DNA of 64,000 nt from an uncultured Saprospiraceae bacterium (GTDB lineage: Bacteria > Bacteroidota > Bacteroidia > Chitinophagales > Saprospiraceae). Below are positions 16,935-26,630 of the stretch, piece after piece. A program made the translations under genes and the position numbers. The notes under the pieces were generated by a model, which was given only the letters and a program-made list of their open reading frames with translations, was not told the origin of the DNA and did not search any database. How positions within the stretch are numbered: position 1 is the stretch's first letter; each line of letters starts with the position of its first letter. The DNA lies in the NCBI GenBank assembly GCA_937872385.1, contig CALMSO010000005.1:1-64000 (forward strand), in the 5' to 3' direction.

Positions 16935-19177
16935 CGACCGATAAACTACGCCTACTGCTGCTTGGCTGTATGCTTTTGCCCGTGTTGCATGTTTCCGCCC
17001 AGTCGTTCGAGCGCTTCCACGCCGATTGCATGGTCAATGGCAAAACCTTAGCGCTACCTTGGGCTGGCGGTCTGAACGCGCCCCAGCTTTCGGCGGTAGA
17101 TTTGAATGGTAACGGCATCCTCGATCTGCATATTTTTGATCGGGTCGGCAATGTGCAACTGACCTTTCTCAACGATGGGCAAAACTATCGCTTCGCACCG
17201 GAATACGTGGCTGCTTTTCCGAAAGTACGCAACTGGATGCTGCTGCGCGACTACAATGGCGACGGCATCATGGACATTTTCGCCTACTCCGACGTGCCCG
17301 GCGTGGACGGCATCATCGTTTATACCGGTCGCTACGAAAATGGGCGCATCGTTTTTGAACGTTTCAACTTCCGCGAATGGTTTTTCAATGTTATCTCTTT
17401 TCGCCTTTCCAGTGGCTCACGCACTCAGTTGTTTATCAGTTCCATTGACTATCCGGCCATTGACGACGTAGATTGCGATGGCGATCTGGATATTCTCACC
17501 TTCAATGTGGCCGGCGGTTATGTAGAATTTTATGCCAATCAATCCGTGGAGCGAGGCTTTGGCCGGGATAGCCTGATTTTTGACCTCCGCGACAACTGCT
17601 GGGGCGGTTTTTACGAAAGTGGATTCACCGAGCGCGTTGACTTGGCCGCTGCGCCGGGTATGTGCTTTCGCAATATACAAGACGAGCCGGTGACCCCACG
17701 CCACGCCGGCTCCACCTTACTCACGCTCGATGTGACTAACAATGGCTTGCGCGACCTCATTCTGGGTGATTTGTCTTTCAATAATCTCAACTTACTGACC
17801 AACGCTGGCACTTGCAATCGAGCCTGGATGAACGCCCAAGAAAATGACTTCCCTGTGTATGATGTGCCGCTCAATTTGCCTGTGTTTCCGGCTGCATTTC
17901 ACCTCGACCTCGATAACGATGGCGTGAAAGACTTGGCCGTAGCCCCCAACGCCGACCAGTTTGCCGAAGACCGCGAAGTTATTTGGTATTATAAAAATAC
18001 TGGCTCCAATGCCCAACCGCTTTTCCAGTTGCAACAAAAGGATTTTTTAGTCGGTGAAATGCTCGACTTTGGCACTGGCGCTGCGCCCGCGTTTGTAGAT
18101 TACAACGCCGACGGATTAATGGATCTTGTAGTAGGTACGTATGGTGCTTACCGCGACTTCGGCCAGCGCGACGCCCGCCTCTACCTGTTTGAAAATATAG
18201 GCACAGCTACGCAGCCGCGGTTTCAATTGGTGGATGACGACTACCTCGGCATGCGCATTTTCAGTCAGAATACCTACAACTTCGCGCCGGCCTTTGGCGA
18301 CCTCGATGGCGATGGCGATCTCGATTTGCTCGTAGGGGAAGAGCAGGGGCGCCTTTTTTATGCAGAAAACATTGCCGGCCCGGGCCAGCCTTTAGCTTTT
18401 GGGCCCTTGCAATACGGTTATGCCGGCATTGACGTAGGCATCAGCAGTACGCCCTACATCGTGGATGTCAATCGGGATGGGCTGCCCGACCTACTCATCG
18501 GTGAGCGCAATGGCAATATTAATTATTTGCAAAACATCGGCACGCCGGGCAATCCGCAATTCAACTCCGTGCTGAATGCCCTGCCCAATACCGAGCGCTT
18601 TGGCCGCGTGGATACGCGCTCGCCAGGCTTTATCACTGGCTACAGCGCGCCGGTGCTGCTCGATTTTGCGGATGGCTACCGCCTACTGACTGGCTCGGTG
18701 CTCGGCACCATTGAATTGTACAGTGCTATTGAAGCAAATATTTATGATACTTTTATCACTGAAACTGAGGAATTTGGCGGCATTAATGAAGGCGGCCAAA
18801 GCCATATCGCATTAGCGGATCTCGACGGCGATGGGCTGCTGGAAATGGTTGTAGGCAACCTGCGGGGCGGCCTAAGCCTATTCAAAACCAATTTGCCAGC
18901 CGATAATGTTGTATCCGTTCCAGCATCGTTGCCCGCACTTGAGGTGCAATTCGCGCCCAATCCAGTCGCCGATGAGTTGCGTATTTACATCAGTGATTTT
19001 AAAAGCGCAAGTAAAAATTTGCAATTATATAATGCTGCTGGACAATTAGTTGCGCAGCATCAATGGTATGATTCGCAATTTACGCTCGATGTACGTCGCT
19101 TTCAGCCAGGTATTTACACGGCGCGCATTACCATCAACGGGCGCGTGAGCACGCAGCGCATTGCCATCATTCGATAA
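16931..19177 (+). CDS. Secreted FG-GAP/VCBS repeat protein with type IX sorting domain
   Basis: 748 residues. A signal peptide (LLLLGCMLLPVLHVSAQ) is followed by at least eight calcium-loop repeats such as DLNGNGILDL, DYNGDGIMDI, DLDNDGVKDL, DLDGDGDLDLLVG and DLDGDGLLEMVVG, as in FG-GAP/VCBS beta-propellers. The last 80 or so residues (from FAPNPVADELRIYIS to the end, with LYNAAGQLV and FQPGIYTARI) form a type A C-terminal domain for the type IX secretion system. The protein should be exported and anchored on or released from the surface, perhaps for adhesion. It is translationally coupled to the zinc-ribbon gene by a 4-bp overlap, an odd pairing of cytosolic and surface proteins. Confidence 0.9.
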   Translation: MTTDKLRLLLLGCMLLPVLHVSAQSFERFHADCMVNGKTLALPWAGGLNAPQLSAVDLNGNGILDLHIFDRVGNVQLTFLNDGQNYRFAPEYVAAFPKVRNWMLLRDYNGDGIMDIFAYSDVPGVDGIIVYTGRYENGRIVFERFNFREWFFNVISFRLSSGSRTQLFISSIDYPAIDDVDCDGDLDILTFNVAGGYVEFYANQSVERGFGRDSLIFDLRDNCWGGFYESGFTERVDLAAAPGMCFRNIQDEPVTPRHAGSTLLTLDVTNNGLRDLILGDLSFNNLNLLTNAGTCNRAWMNAQENDFPVYDVPLNLPVFPAAFHLDLDNDGVKDLAVAPNADQFAEDREVIWYYKNTGSNAQPLFQLQQKDFLVGEMLDFGTGAAPAFVDYNADGLMDLVVGTYGAYRDFGQRDARLYLFENIGTATQPRFQLVDDDYLGMRIFSQNTYNFAPAFGDLDGDGDLDLLVGEEQGRLFYAENIAGPGQPLAFGPLQYGYAGIDVGISSTPYIVDVNRDGLPDLLIGERNGNINYLQNIGTPGNPQFNSVLNALPNTERFGRVDTRSPGFITGYSAPVLLDFADGYRLLTGSVLGTIELYSAIEANIYDTFITETEEFGGINEGGQSHIALADLDGDGLLEMVVGNLRGGLSLFKTNLPADNVVSVPASLPALEVQFAPNPVADELRIYISDFKSASKNLQLYNAAGQLVAQHQWYDSQFTLDVRRFQPGIYTARITINGRVSTQRIAIIR

Positions 19178-19209
19178 GTTTTTTACGGTTACTATGCAAT
19201 TCTAAAATT

Positions 19210-19866
19210 ATGCAACTACCTCCTCCTGCTCCCTGGCGTCTGCAAGGACAAGGTTTTATTTTGTTATACAAATTTTTGTCACAAATTGTTGATAATGAAA
19301 TAATTACACCCAGCTGGTTACAAAAAAAACGCCGATTACCCTGGGGTTTTGTCATGTTCGTTAAGTATGAAGATTCTCCGGTCGGCCCGTATTATGAACT
19401 CCTGCTCATACCCGGCTGGTTCCGGCATGATAAGGGCAGCGCCTTTGCTATCACCAAAATCTACGTATCGAGTGAAGCGAGCGTGCTGGGCGGCCGCGTC
19501 AACTGGGGCATTCCGAAAGAATTGGCCGACTTCAACTGGCAAGCCAATGCAAACGGTAGTACTGATATTCAAGTCAGTGTAAATGAACATAAGTTCCTGA
19601 CAACCAGCATTCAAGCAAGCGGCTGGTCCTTTCCCGTCGGCACTGGGCTGGTACGCATCCCTTTGGTACAGGAATTGGACGGGCAGGGCTTTCGTGTGCG
19701 TTTTCGCGGACAAGGGCGCGCGCGGCGGGCACGAGTCGGTACGATGCAAACCGATGCTGGTTTTTTCGCCGATTTGCAAGCCATTCAGCCACTTATTTCT
19801 TTGGAAATCAGTACTTTCCATCTCGAATTTTTACAGCCTGCTTTATTCCCTGCCGAAACGCGGTAA
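19210..19866 (+). CDS. Acetoacetate decarboxylase-like protein
   Basis: 218 residues. The start PAPWRLQGQGFILLYKF, the SPVGPYYELLLIPG segment and the ITKIYVSSEASVLGGRVNWGIPKELADF region (read in short pieces) follow the acetoacetate decarboxylase-like fold seen in many Bacteroidota hypothetical proteins. Whether the Schiff-base lysine is kept is not clear: PKEL offers a lysine but not in the classic context, so an enzymatic role is unproven. It lies 32 bp after the FG-GAP gene and about 110 bp before the carboxylase subunit gene. Confidence 0.7.
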   Translation: MQLPPPAPWRLQGQGFILLYKFLSQIVDNEIITPSWLQKKRRLPWGFVMFVKYEDSPVGPYYELLLIPGWFRHDKGSAFAITKIYVSSEASVLGGRVNWGIPKELADFNWQANANGSTDIQVSVNEHKFLTTSIQASGWSFPVGTGLVRIPLVQELDGQGFRVRFRGQGRARRARVGTMQTDAGFFADLQAIQPLISLEISTFHLEFLQPALFPAETR

Positions 19867-19977
19867 AAAAGGCCGCGCAATTTGGGAAAACCGGCCGCAG
19901 GTATTTATTTTGCAACGAAACCGCGAACCGCAAACCGCAAACAACAACTCAAATCGTATCATACACGCAACCAAATC

Positions 19978-21612
19978 ATGACCAAAATTAACATCGAACA
20001 AAGCAAGAACGAAGACTCCATGAAGCTGCTGCTGGCGCGCATGCAACACCGCTTAGAGCGCATCCGGGAGGGCGGCGGCGCAAAAAAAATAGCCAAAGAG
20101 CACGCCCAAGGCAAGATGACCGCCCGCGAACGGGTAGCTTATCTGGTTGACAACGGCACGGAACTCTTAGAAATTGGGGCTTTTGCCGGTTTTGAAATGT
20201 ACGAAGAGCAGGGCGGCTGTCCGGCGGCAGGCGTGATTGTAGGCATCGGCTATGTGCGCGGGCGGCAGTGCGTGATTGTCGCCAACGACGCCACGGTGAA
20301 GGCGGGTGCCTGGTTTCCTATTACAGGCAAAAAAAATCTGCGCGCCCAAGAAATTGCTATGGAAAATCGCCTGCCCATCATTTATTTGGTGGATAGCGCG
20401 GGAGTATTTTTGCCCATGCAGGATGAAATTTTTCCGGACAAAGAGCATTTTGGACGTATTTTTAGAAACAACGCCCGCATGTCGAGTATGGGCATTCCGC
20501 AAATTGCGGCCATCATGGGAAGCTGCGTGGCCGGAGGCGCTTACTTACCCATTATGAGCGACGAAGCCCTGATTGTAGAAGGTACCGGCTCGATTTTTTT
20601 GGCGGGCCCCTACTTGGTGAAAGCCGCTATTGGCGAAGATGTGGACAAAGAAACCCTTGGCGGCGCGAGCACGCAATCGGAGATTTCTGGAGTGACTGAT
20701 TATAAAATGCCCGACGATAAGACCTGCCTCGATACCATCAAGGATTTAGTGGACAAAATAGGGCACTTCGAAGCGGCTGGATTCGACCGCATTGCACCAG
20801 CACCGCCCAAAGCAGATCCTGAGGAGATATTGAGCATCCTACCCGAAAGTTCGGCGCAGCAGTACAATACCGTAGAAATTCTGAAGCGCATTGTAGATGA
20901 TTCCAAGCTCACTTTTTACAAAAAAGACTATGGCAAAACCATCATCTGCGCGTATGCCCGCGTCGAAGGCTGGGCGGTGGGCATCGTAGCGAACAACCGC
21001 GAGGTGGTGCGCAATGCCAAAGGTGAAATGCAATTTGGTGGCGTAATCTATTCAGATTCAGCGGATAAAGCAACACGATTTATTTTAAATTGTAATCAGA
21101 AAAAAATTCCGCTCGTATTCCTACACGACGTCACGGGCTTTATGGTCGGCTCGCGCTCGGAGCACGGCGGCATCATCAAGGACGGTGCGAAGATGGTCAA
21201 TGCGGTGAGCAATTCTACCGTGCCGAAGTTTAGTATTGTAATGGGCAATTCGTATGGCGCAGGCAACTACGCCATGTGCGGCAAGGCTTATGACCCGCGT
21301 TTGATTGTAGCTTGGCCCACTGCCAAAATCGCCGTGATGGGCGGAGCGCAGGCCGCCAAAACCCTCGTACAGATACAGGTTTCTACCCTGAAAGCCAAAG
21401 GACAAACCATTGATCCGGAGGAAGAACAGCGCCTGCTGGCGGAAATCACCGAGCGCTACGACCACCAAACGACACCCTACTACGCCGCCGCACGCCTTTG
21501 GGTGGACGCTATCATTGACCCCCGCGACACGCGCCGCTGGATTGCCGAAGGTATCGCTATGGCAAATCACGCACCAATAGAGCGCTTTAATGTGGGAGTA
21601 ATACAAACATGA
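19978..21612 (+). CDS. Acyl-CoA carboxylase, carboxyltransferase (beta) subunit
   Basis: 544 residues, normal for the biotin-dependent acyl-CoA carboxylase beta chain. The two crotonase-like halves are visible, including MGSCVAGGAYLPIMSDE with the oxyanion-hole glycines, the GGASTQSEISGVTDYK region and, in the second half, FLHDVTGFMVG and GNSYGAGNYAMCGKAY. It transfers carboxylate from biotin to an acyl-CoA (propionyl- or methylcrotonyl-CoA are the common options; this sequence looks closer to the methylcrotonyl type). The alpha/biotin subunit is not nearby. The ATG at 19978 gives MTKINIEQSK; an earlier TTG at 19882 is unlikely. Confidence 0.93.
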   Translation: MTKINIEQSKNEDSMKLLLARMQHRLERIREGGGAKKIAKEHAQGKMTARERVAYLVDNGTELLEIGAFAGFEMYEEQGGCPAAGVIVGIGYVRGRQCVIVANDATVKAGAWFPITGKKNLRAQEIAMENRLPIIYLVDSAGVFLPMQDEIFPDKEHFGRIFRNNARMSSMGIPQIAAIMGSCVAGGAYLPIMSDEALIVEGTGSIFLAGPYLVKAAIGEDVDKETLGGASTQSEISGVTDYKMPDDKTCLDTIKDLVDKIGHFEAAGFDRIAPAPPKADPEEILSILPESSAQQYNTVEILKRIVDDSKLTFYKKDYGKTIICAYARVEGWAVGIVANNREVVRNAKGEMQFGGVIYSDSADKATRFILNCNQKKIPLVFLHDVTGFMVGSRSEHGGIIKDGAKMVNAVSNSTVPKFSIVMGNSYGAGNYAMCGKAYDPRLIVAWPTAKIAVMGGAQAAKTLVQIQVSTLKAKGQTIDPEEEQRLLAEITERYDHQTTPYYAAARLWVDAIIDPRDTRRWIAEGIAMANHAPIERFNVGVIQT

Positions 21613-21670
21613 TTTTGCAGAAAATGGGATTTTTTATAGCTATAATAGGCAGACAATCAATTTAAAAGGG

Positions 21671-21678
21671 TAAATTTG
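21671..21678 (+). promoter_or_regulatory. Promoter -7 box for the lysozyme-like gene
   Basis: TAAATTTG matches TAnnTTTG exactly and would give a leader of about 80 nt to the ATG at 21766. No clear -33 element is seen. Confidence 0.4.
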
Positions 21679-21765
21679 TTAGAATGAGTTGATAAATTTA
21701 CGCATTGAAATAGTGCACAAAACAGTTACATCATTACAAACAGCTTCCAAACCCATAACTACTTT

Positions 21766-23007
21766 ATGAACAGCTTCCTTCGCGCCTTTCTCCGCATCTT
21801 CTATCGCCTCATCGGACGCTCTTTCGACCAGCCGAAAACGCAACCAACCACCGCGCCCGTCAAGCCCCCCACCCCCAAGCCGATAGCGGAAACGCCCAAA
21901 ATCGAAACGCCGGAACCAGCGCCGCTGCCCGTGCCCACCCCTGTCTTTCCGCCGCTGCCCAAAGAATTGGAGCACCGCATCGTCACTGAGCGCAGCCGCA
22001 GGGTGTTCATTGTAACCGACGGCAATTTGGAAGGCAGATTTCCAGAGCACAACGACACCCGACGCAACTGGCAGGGCTTATACAATAGCGGAGCGCTAAG
22101 CATCAAAGGCTTTATCCAGACGGATGGCGCGATGCTGAAAGACCTCGACATGACCGACTCGGCCATCAACGTAATGAGCGCCGTTTCTGACAATGAAGGC
22201 AAATTGGAAGCCATCAACGCCTACGACGGTGCATTTCTGAGTTTTGGTATTTTCCAATGGACGCTCGGCACCCAAGACCGAGACGGCGAGCTGCCAGCCA
22301 TGCTCCGGGGGCTGAAGGAAGCCTATCCCGATGCCTTTGAGCATTATTTCGGGCAGTTCGGGTTGGATGTCCATCCGGAAACCAGCCGCACTTACGGTTT
22401 TCTCAGTTTGAATGATAAAAAACTACGCCCCCGGCAAGAAAAAAAGCTGCTGCGCAACTGGGACTGGGTCTATCGCTTCTGGCGGGCAGGGCTGGACAAA
22501 CACGTACAGGCCGTACAAATCCAGCACGCATTGGGCCGCCTCAAAACTTTCTACTGGACACAAAAAGCACATGGCTTTACGCTCAATCAAATTATCACTT
22601 CGGAATTTGGTGTCGGATTGATTTTGGACAATCACGTCAACCTGCCGGACTTTCCCTGGCGCTGCCTTCAAGCCGCTATGACGCAAACGGGCCTCACCAA
22701 CCCAACCACTTGGACGACCGCCGAAGAGCGCAAGGTATTAGAAAAATATCTCGACATTCGCACCGCTTTTACCCACGTTTACCGCGAAGGGCAACGCCCC
22801 GTGGGGCCTATGTTCGATGCCCGCAAGCGAGGCGAGACTACACGCCGCTATTTGAAAGATGGCTTGATTTCTGACGAGCGCAACTCGTTTTTGTACAGCA
22901 CCCGCGGCCGCAGCTTGCGCAATGAAGTGGCGGCTCCAGAAGGTTTCGACCCACAGGATTACCCGGAAATCAGAATGGAAATAGAAGAACCCGAAGACGC
23001 AGCATAA
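21766..23007 (+). CDS. Hypothetical protein, possible lysozyme-like fold
   Basis: 413 residues. Residues 1-20 are a short hydrophobic/basic start, followed by a Pro/Thr-rich linker (about 25-70, PVKPPTPKPIAETPK). Residues about 120-300 include NEGKLEAINAYDGAFLSFG and FQWTLG, a pattern reminiscent of chitosanase/lysozyme-like peptidoglycan hydrolases, where Glu and Asp act as catalytic acids; Glu in NEGK and Asp in YDGA are candidates. The C-terminus is acidic (EIEEPEDAA). I do not assign a family with certainty. It is a single-gene unit convergent with the metallophosphoesterase gene. Confidence 0.6.
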   Translation: MNSFLRAFLRIFYRLIGRSFDQPKTQPTTAPVKPPTPKPIAETPKIETPEPAPLPVPTPVFPPLPKELEHRIVTERSRRVFIVTDGNLEGRFPEHNDTRRNWQGLYNSGALSIKGFIQTDGAMLKDLDMTDSAINVMSAVSDNEGKLEAINAYDGAFLSFGIFQWTLGTQDRDGELPAMLRGLKEAYPDAFEHYFGQFGLDVHPETSRTYGFLSLNDKKLRPRQEKKLLRNWDWVYRFWRAGLDKHVQAVQIQHALGRLKTFYWTQKAHGFTLNQIITSEFGVGLILDNHVNLPDFPWRCLQAAMTQTGLTNPTTWTTAEERKVLEKYLDIRTAFTHVYREGQRPVGPMFDARKRGETTRRYLKDGLISDERNSFLYSTRGRSLRNEVAAPEGFDPQDYPEIRMEIEEPEDAA

Positions 23008-23038
23008 CTGCCTTTGGGTTGCGTTGTGTATTTTTTAT

Positions 23039-23932
23039 TCAACCCGCCGAGCGCTCGCCGGCCGCCGGCTGTTGCACGATTTGGTGAAACATCTCTTCGG
23101 TAGAAAAAGGTGGCAGCAACTCCTCGTCGTCGTCATCTTCATCGAATACATCGGCGCCGTGCACCCGCAGACGCGTGTTGAGCACTTTGAAATCGGCTTC
23201 GTCGTATTCATACACCGACCAGCAGCCCCATTTGTATTCTAATGCGGTGAGACTTTCTACCCAGTCGCCGGAGTTGAGGTAGGTAATTTTCTTACCCTTC
23301 ACATCCACGGTGCGCATCTGAGCGCGATGAATATGCCCGCAGACCACATAATCATAGTTTTGCTCGGCTGCCAGCCGGATGGCCGTATCCTCAAAATCGT
23401 CCACGAATTTAATGGCCTCTTTCACGCTATATTTGATACGCCGCGCAAAAGACATCCGCGACATACCCATCATGGTGCGTATATTATTCACCCAGCGATT
23501 GAACAAAATGAGCCAGTCGTAACCCTTGCCGCCGAGTTTGGCTATGAAAGGCGAATAACGAATGAATACATCAAACACATCGCCGTGAAAAATCCAGAAG
23601 GTTTTGTCCTTGAGCTTGAGCACGAGCTTATCGCGCAGGTGCACATTCCCAGAGGAAAAATCAGAATAACGCCGCAGGGCATCATCATGATTGCCAGTGA
23701 TATAATATACCTTCGTGCCGCTGGCCGCCATTTTCAGAATGCGCTGAATGATTTGCATATGCTCCTTAGGAAAATAGCGCTTGCGAAACTGCCAGATGTC
23801 AATGAAATCACCATTTAAAATCAAAGTGCCCGGCTTGATGCTTTTCAAATAGCGCAACAGTTCTTTGGCGTGGCAACCATACGTGCCGAGGTGTACGTCC
23901 GAGATTATGACAATATCCAGTTCTCTTTTCAT
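23039..23932 (-). CDS. UDP-2,3-diacylglucosamine diphosphatase-like metallophosphoesterase
   Basis: 297 residues. The calcineurin-like motifs are in order: SDVHLG (10-15), GDFID (about 41-45), GNHDD (about 80-84), FHGDVFD, and GHIHRA. This arrangement, with a C-terminal acidic tail, fits the LpxH-like family that cleaves UDP-2,3-diacylglucosamine in lipid A synthesis at the inner membrane face. It is longer than E. coli LpxH (240), as usual for this Bacteroidota group. Starts with ATG at 23932; no strong -7 box was found. Confidence 0.88.
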   Translation of the reverse strand: MKRELDIVIISDVHLGTYGCHAKELLRYLKSIKPGTLILNGDFIDIWQFRKRYFPKEHMQIIQRILKMAASGTKVYYITGNHDDALRRYSDFSSGNVHLRDKLVLKLKDKTFWIFHGDVFDVFIRYSPFIAKLGGKGYDWLILFNRWVNNIRTMMGMSRMSFARRIKYSVKEAIKFVDDFEDTAIRLAAEQNYDYVVCGHIHRAQMRTVDVKGKKITYLNSGDWVESLTALEYKWGCWSVYEYDEADFKVLNTRLRVHGADVFDEDDDDEELLPPFSTEEMFHQIVQQPAAGERSAG

Positions 23933-24006
23933 TACGATTTGTTGTTCAGTAAGGGATAATATTATGTTATGACTATTACTCCCGTTTAGTGTCTTTTTGA
24001 TACAAG

Positions 24007-24045
24007 AAAAACCTGGAGCGCCTTAAATAGCCTCAACAGGTTTTT
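24007..24045. terminator. Terminator-like hairpin without an obvious parent gene
   Basis: AAAAACCTG (24007-24015) and CAGGTTTTT (24037-24045) pair perfectly over 9 bp, with T-runs on both strands. It lies between two gene starts (leftward metallophosphoesterase, rightward hypothetical), so neither neighbour needs it at its 3' end. It may bound a small RNA or stop antisense read-through from the leftward NAD(P)HX repair gene. Confidence 0.55.
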
Positions 24046-24217
24046 TGTTTTCATTATAAATTGGGCACAAGGTCGGCTTTAATTGTAAAATAAACGTAAA
24101 TTCAACATTATGAAATGATTAAGGTTACATTCCATGCCTAATAATGGACTTTCAAAACAATCCCTTGTGCGCGACTGTTGGAATACTGCAACAGCACTTT
24201 ACAAAACATACGTATCC

Positions 24218-24817
24218 ATGACCAATATCTGGGACTACCTGAAAGGACTCTTTGACAAATCGGCGGAAAGCTCGCCTACACAGCCGTATTTACACGAACT
24301 CATTGAGCGTAGCAACGACGAAAAAGCCGATTATGCCCATTGGAAAAACACCCTCGTGCGCCGCCGCCTCACCGACTGGCTCAGCGACCAGTACGCTATT
24401 TTCCGAGTATTGCCCGACGATATTGACGAAGCTATGGACTTCCTCGACACGCCGTCTTCCAAGGGTTTTGTTATTCATTTTCACAAAACGCGCTACAGCC
24501 GCCGCGATGTGACGCACTTTTCGGATTATCTTAAAGAGCAAGTACTCGCGCTGGACTATCGCACCCAAATTTCGGATACGCGCACCTTCAATCGCACCCA
24601 CTGGGTAGAAACCATCGAGCGGCACTACCTCAAACCTAAACCAGACTTCATGAGCAAGGAAAAATTTAATCAGAAATACGGCAATATTACGATAGAAGTG
24701 GTGCTGCGCAATGAACAACCCTATCACTTCAAGTTTCAAGCCACCAGCTACAAAGATCATCTTTTTCAGGATGCTAAAGCATTTGAGGAACTGATGCAAA
24801 CGGTACTCATGGATTGA
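24218..24817 (+). CDS. Conserved Bacteroidota protein of unknown function
   Basis: About 199 residues, no signal peptide or membrane segment. It begins MTNIWDYLKGLF, continues with an acidic/basic helical region (ELIERSNDEKADYAHWK) and includes a conserved-looking core DFLDTPSSKGFVIHFHKTRY, then HFSDYLKEQVL and WVETIERHYLKPK. I recall similar sequences as hypothetical proteins in Bacteroidota but know no function. I chose the ATG at 24218; the open frame also contains an ATG at 24134, whose extra 28 residues look unrelated. Confidence 0.7.
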   Translation: MTNIWDYLKGLFDKSAESSPTQPYLHELIERSNDEKADYAHWKNTLVRRRLTDWLSDQYAIFRVLPDDIDEAMDFLDTPSSKGFVIHFHKTRYSRRDVTHFSDYLKEQVLALDYRTQISDTRTFNRTHWVETIERHYLKPKPDFMSKEKFNQKYGNITIEVVLRNEQPYHFKFQATSYKDHLFQDAKAFEELMQTVLMD

Positions 24818-24954
24818 CGCTATGCTGTTTTCCTCGAAAAATGATGCAGCTTGATGTAAAGCAGATTCAAAAAAGTAATGTCCTATTACTTAGTTTACAA
24901 AAAATATGTCCTGTTTTATTGCAATTCGTATTCTGTAGAAAATCTGGATATCGG

Positions 24955-26475
24955 TCATTTTGGGGCATCATAGGCCTTGCAATGAAGAAAAGCCTGTCCG
25001 AGGTGTTGAATAATATCGCTGGCAATCAGCGCATCTTCGCCCATCGTGGCTGCGGCCAAATCGCCCGCCCGCCCGTGTAGATACACGCCAAGCAAAGCGG
25101 CGTTGAGTGGAGTGAAGGATTGGGCCAGCAGCCCTGTGATAATGCCGGTGAGTACATCGCCGCTCCCGCCGGTGGCCATGCCCGGATTGCCGGTAGTATT
25201 GAAGTAGCCATCTCCTTCGGGGGTAGCCGTGCAGGTGTGTGCGCCTTTCAGCACGATATACACGCCGAGGGCTTGGGCTTGTTCGCGTTGCAGCGTATTG
25301 CGTGCAAAGTCGTCGGATGTATTGCCAAAGAGCCGTTCAAATTCGCGCACATGTGGCGTCAGAATGCTGCGCGGCGGAATTTTGGGTAGCAAATGCCGGT
25401 GCCGAGCGAGCAAATTCAGGGCATCGGCGTCGAGTACGAGCGGGCGGGTGCTTTTTTCCAGCAGCATTTCCAGTGCTTGCAAGGTGGTTTGTCGCTGGTC
25501 GAGGCCGCAGCCGATTCCAATTGCTTTGTACGGTGTCAGATTCGGTATTTCTGAAAGGTAAAATTCGTGTTGATCTACACTGACCATCGCCTCCGGAATA
25601 CTCATTTGCAAAATCGGATAAGCACTTTTCGGAGCATGTACCGTGACCAAACCAACACCACTGCGCAGACAGGCCCGCGCCGCCAGAATGGCCGCCCCCA
25701 CCTTGCCATAGCTCCCCACCACCAACAAGGCATGACCAAAGGTGCCCTTATGATTGAACTTGCGGCGCGGGTGCAATAAACGCTGCGCGAAGGCGGCGTC
25801 CACTAAGTGAAAAGGCGTGGGCGTACGAGCTATAAAATCAGTATTCAGACCAATGCTCGCGTGGTGCCATTCGCCAACGGCGTCCTGATTTTCTGGAAAG
25901 AAGAAAGCTAATTTCGGCATTTCAAAACTAAACGTGTAATGCGCCCGAATACAAGCGCCCGTTGTGTGCTGGTCGGCAAATAAGCCCGACGGCACGTCAA
26001 TCGCTACGCGCACTATCGGTTGTTCATTTAAATGCGTCAACAAATCGGCCCAGTAGCCCGCCACCGGCCGGTTGAGGCCAGAGCCAAAGATAGCATCCAC
26101 GAGAATGATACCAGTGGGCAAAGCGGGCAGTGGAGCTTGCGGCACGAGGGTATGCAGCGTCAGTTCGCTGCGTTGGGGCAATCGTTCGAGGTTTGCCTGA
26201 AAATCGGGGGAAGTCTGCGCGCTGATTTCGCAAATCCAAATCGTGATTGTATAAAACTGCTGATGCAGCAGGCGCGCCACTGCGAGGCCGTCGCCACCAT
26301 TGTTGCCGGGTCCACAAAAAATATGCACGGGCGCATCTGTATCGGGAAACTGTTGTACAAACCATTGCACAAAAGTCAAAGCGGCGCGCTCCATCAAGTC
26401 GAGCGAACCTAAGGGTTCCTGCGCCATAGTGTACGCATCGAGTGCCCGGATTTGTTCAGCAGAAAGGATTTTCAT
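24955..26475 (-). CDS. nnrDE: Bifunctional NAD(P)HX epimerase/dehydratase
   Basis: 506 residues, matching the fused YjeF form. The N-terminal epimerase domain (about 1-215) shows GPGNNGGDGLAVARLL and VDAIFGSGLNRP. The C-terminal ribokinase-like ADP-dependent dehydratase domain (about 230-500) shows HALLVVGSYGKVGAAILA, LDADALNLL and NPGMATGGSGDVLTGII. Together they repair hydrated NADH and NADPH in the cytosol. E. coli has the same fusion (nnr). The ATG at 26475 gives MKILSAEQIRALD, typical of the family. Confidence 0.95.
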   Translation of the reverse strand: MKILSAEQIRALDAYTMAQEPLGSLDLMERAALTFVQWFVQQFPDTDAPVHIFCGPGNNGGDGLAVARLLHQQFYTITIWICEISAQTSPDFQANLERLPQRSELTLHTLVPQAPLPALPTGIILVDAIFGSGLNRPVAGYWADLLTHLNEQPIVRVAIDVPSGLFADQHTTGACIRAHYTFSFEMPKLAFFFPENQDAVGEWHHASIGLNTDFIARTPTPFHLVDAAFAQRLLHPRRKFNHKGTFGHALLVVGSYGKVGAAILAARACLRSGVGLVTVHAPKSAYPILQMSIPEAMVSVDQHEFYLSEIPNLTPYKAIGIGCGLDQRQTTLQALEMLLEKSTRPLVLDADALNLLARHRHLLPKIPPRSILTPHVREFERLFGNTSDDFARNTLQREQAQALGVYIVLKGAHTCTATPEGDGYFNTTGNPGMATGGSGDVLTGIITGLLAQSFTPLNAALLGVYLHGRAGDLAAATMGEDALIASDIIQHLGQAFLHCKAYDAPK

Positions 26476-26630
26476 GGTGAATGGGTTGCGGTTTTACGGT
26501 TTGCTATCTGTTAAACATCGTTAAGAAGCGGTTAAGGTCGTTTTAAAGTATTAAAATTTACAACGCCAAAGTGTTTATATTGGTACAGTTTTTTTGCAAA
26601 AGCCAAATTTTATCCAAAAAACAATCTGTG

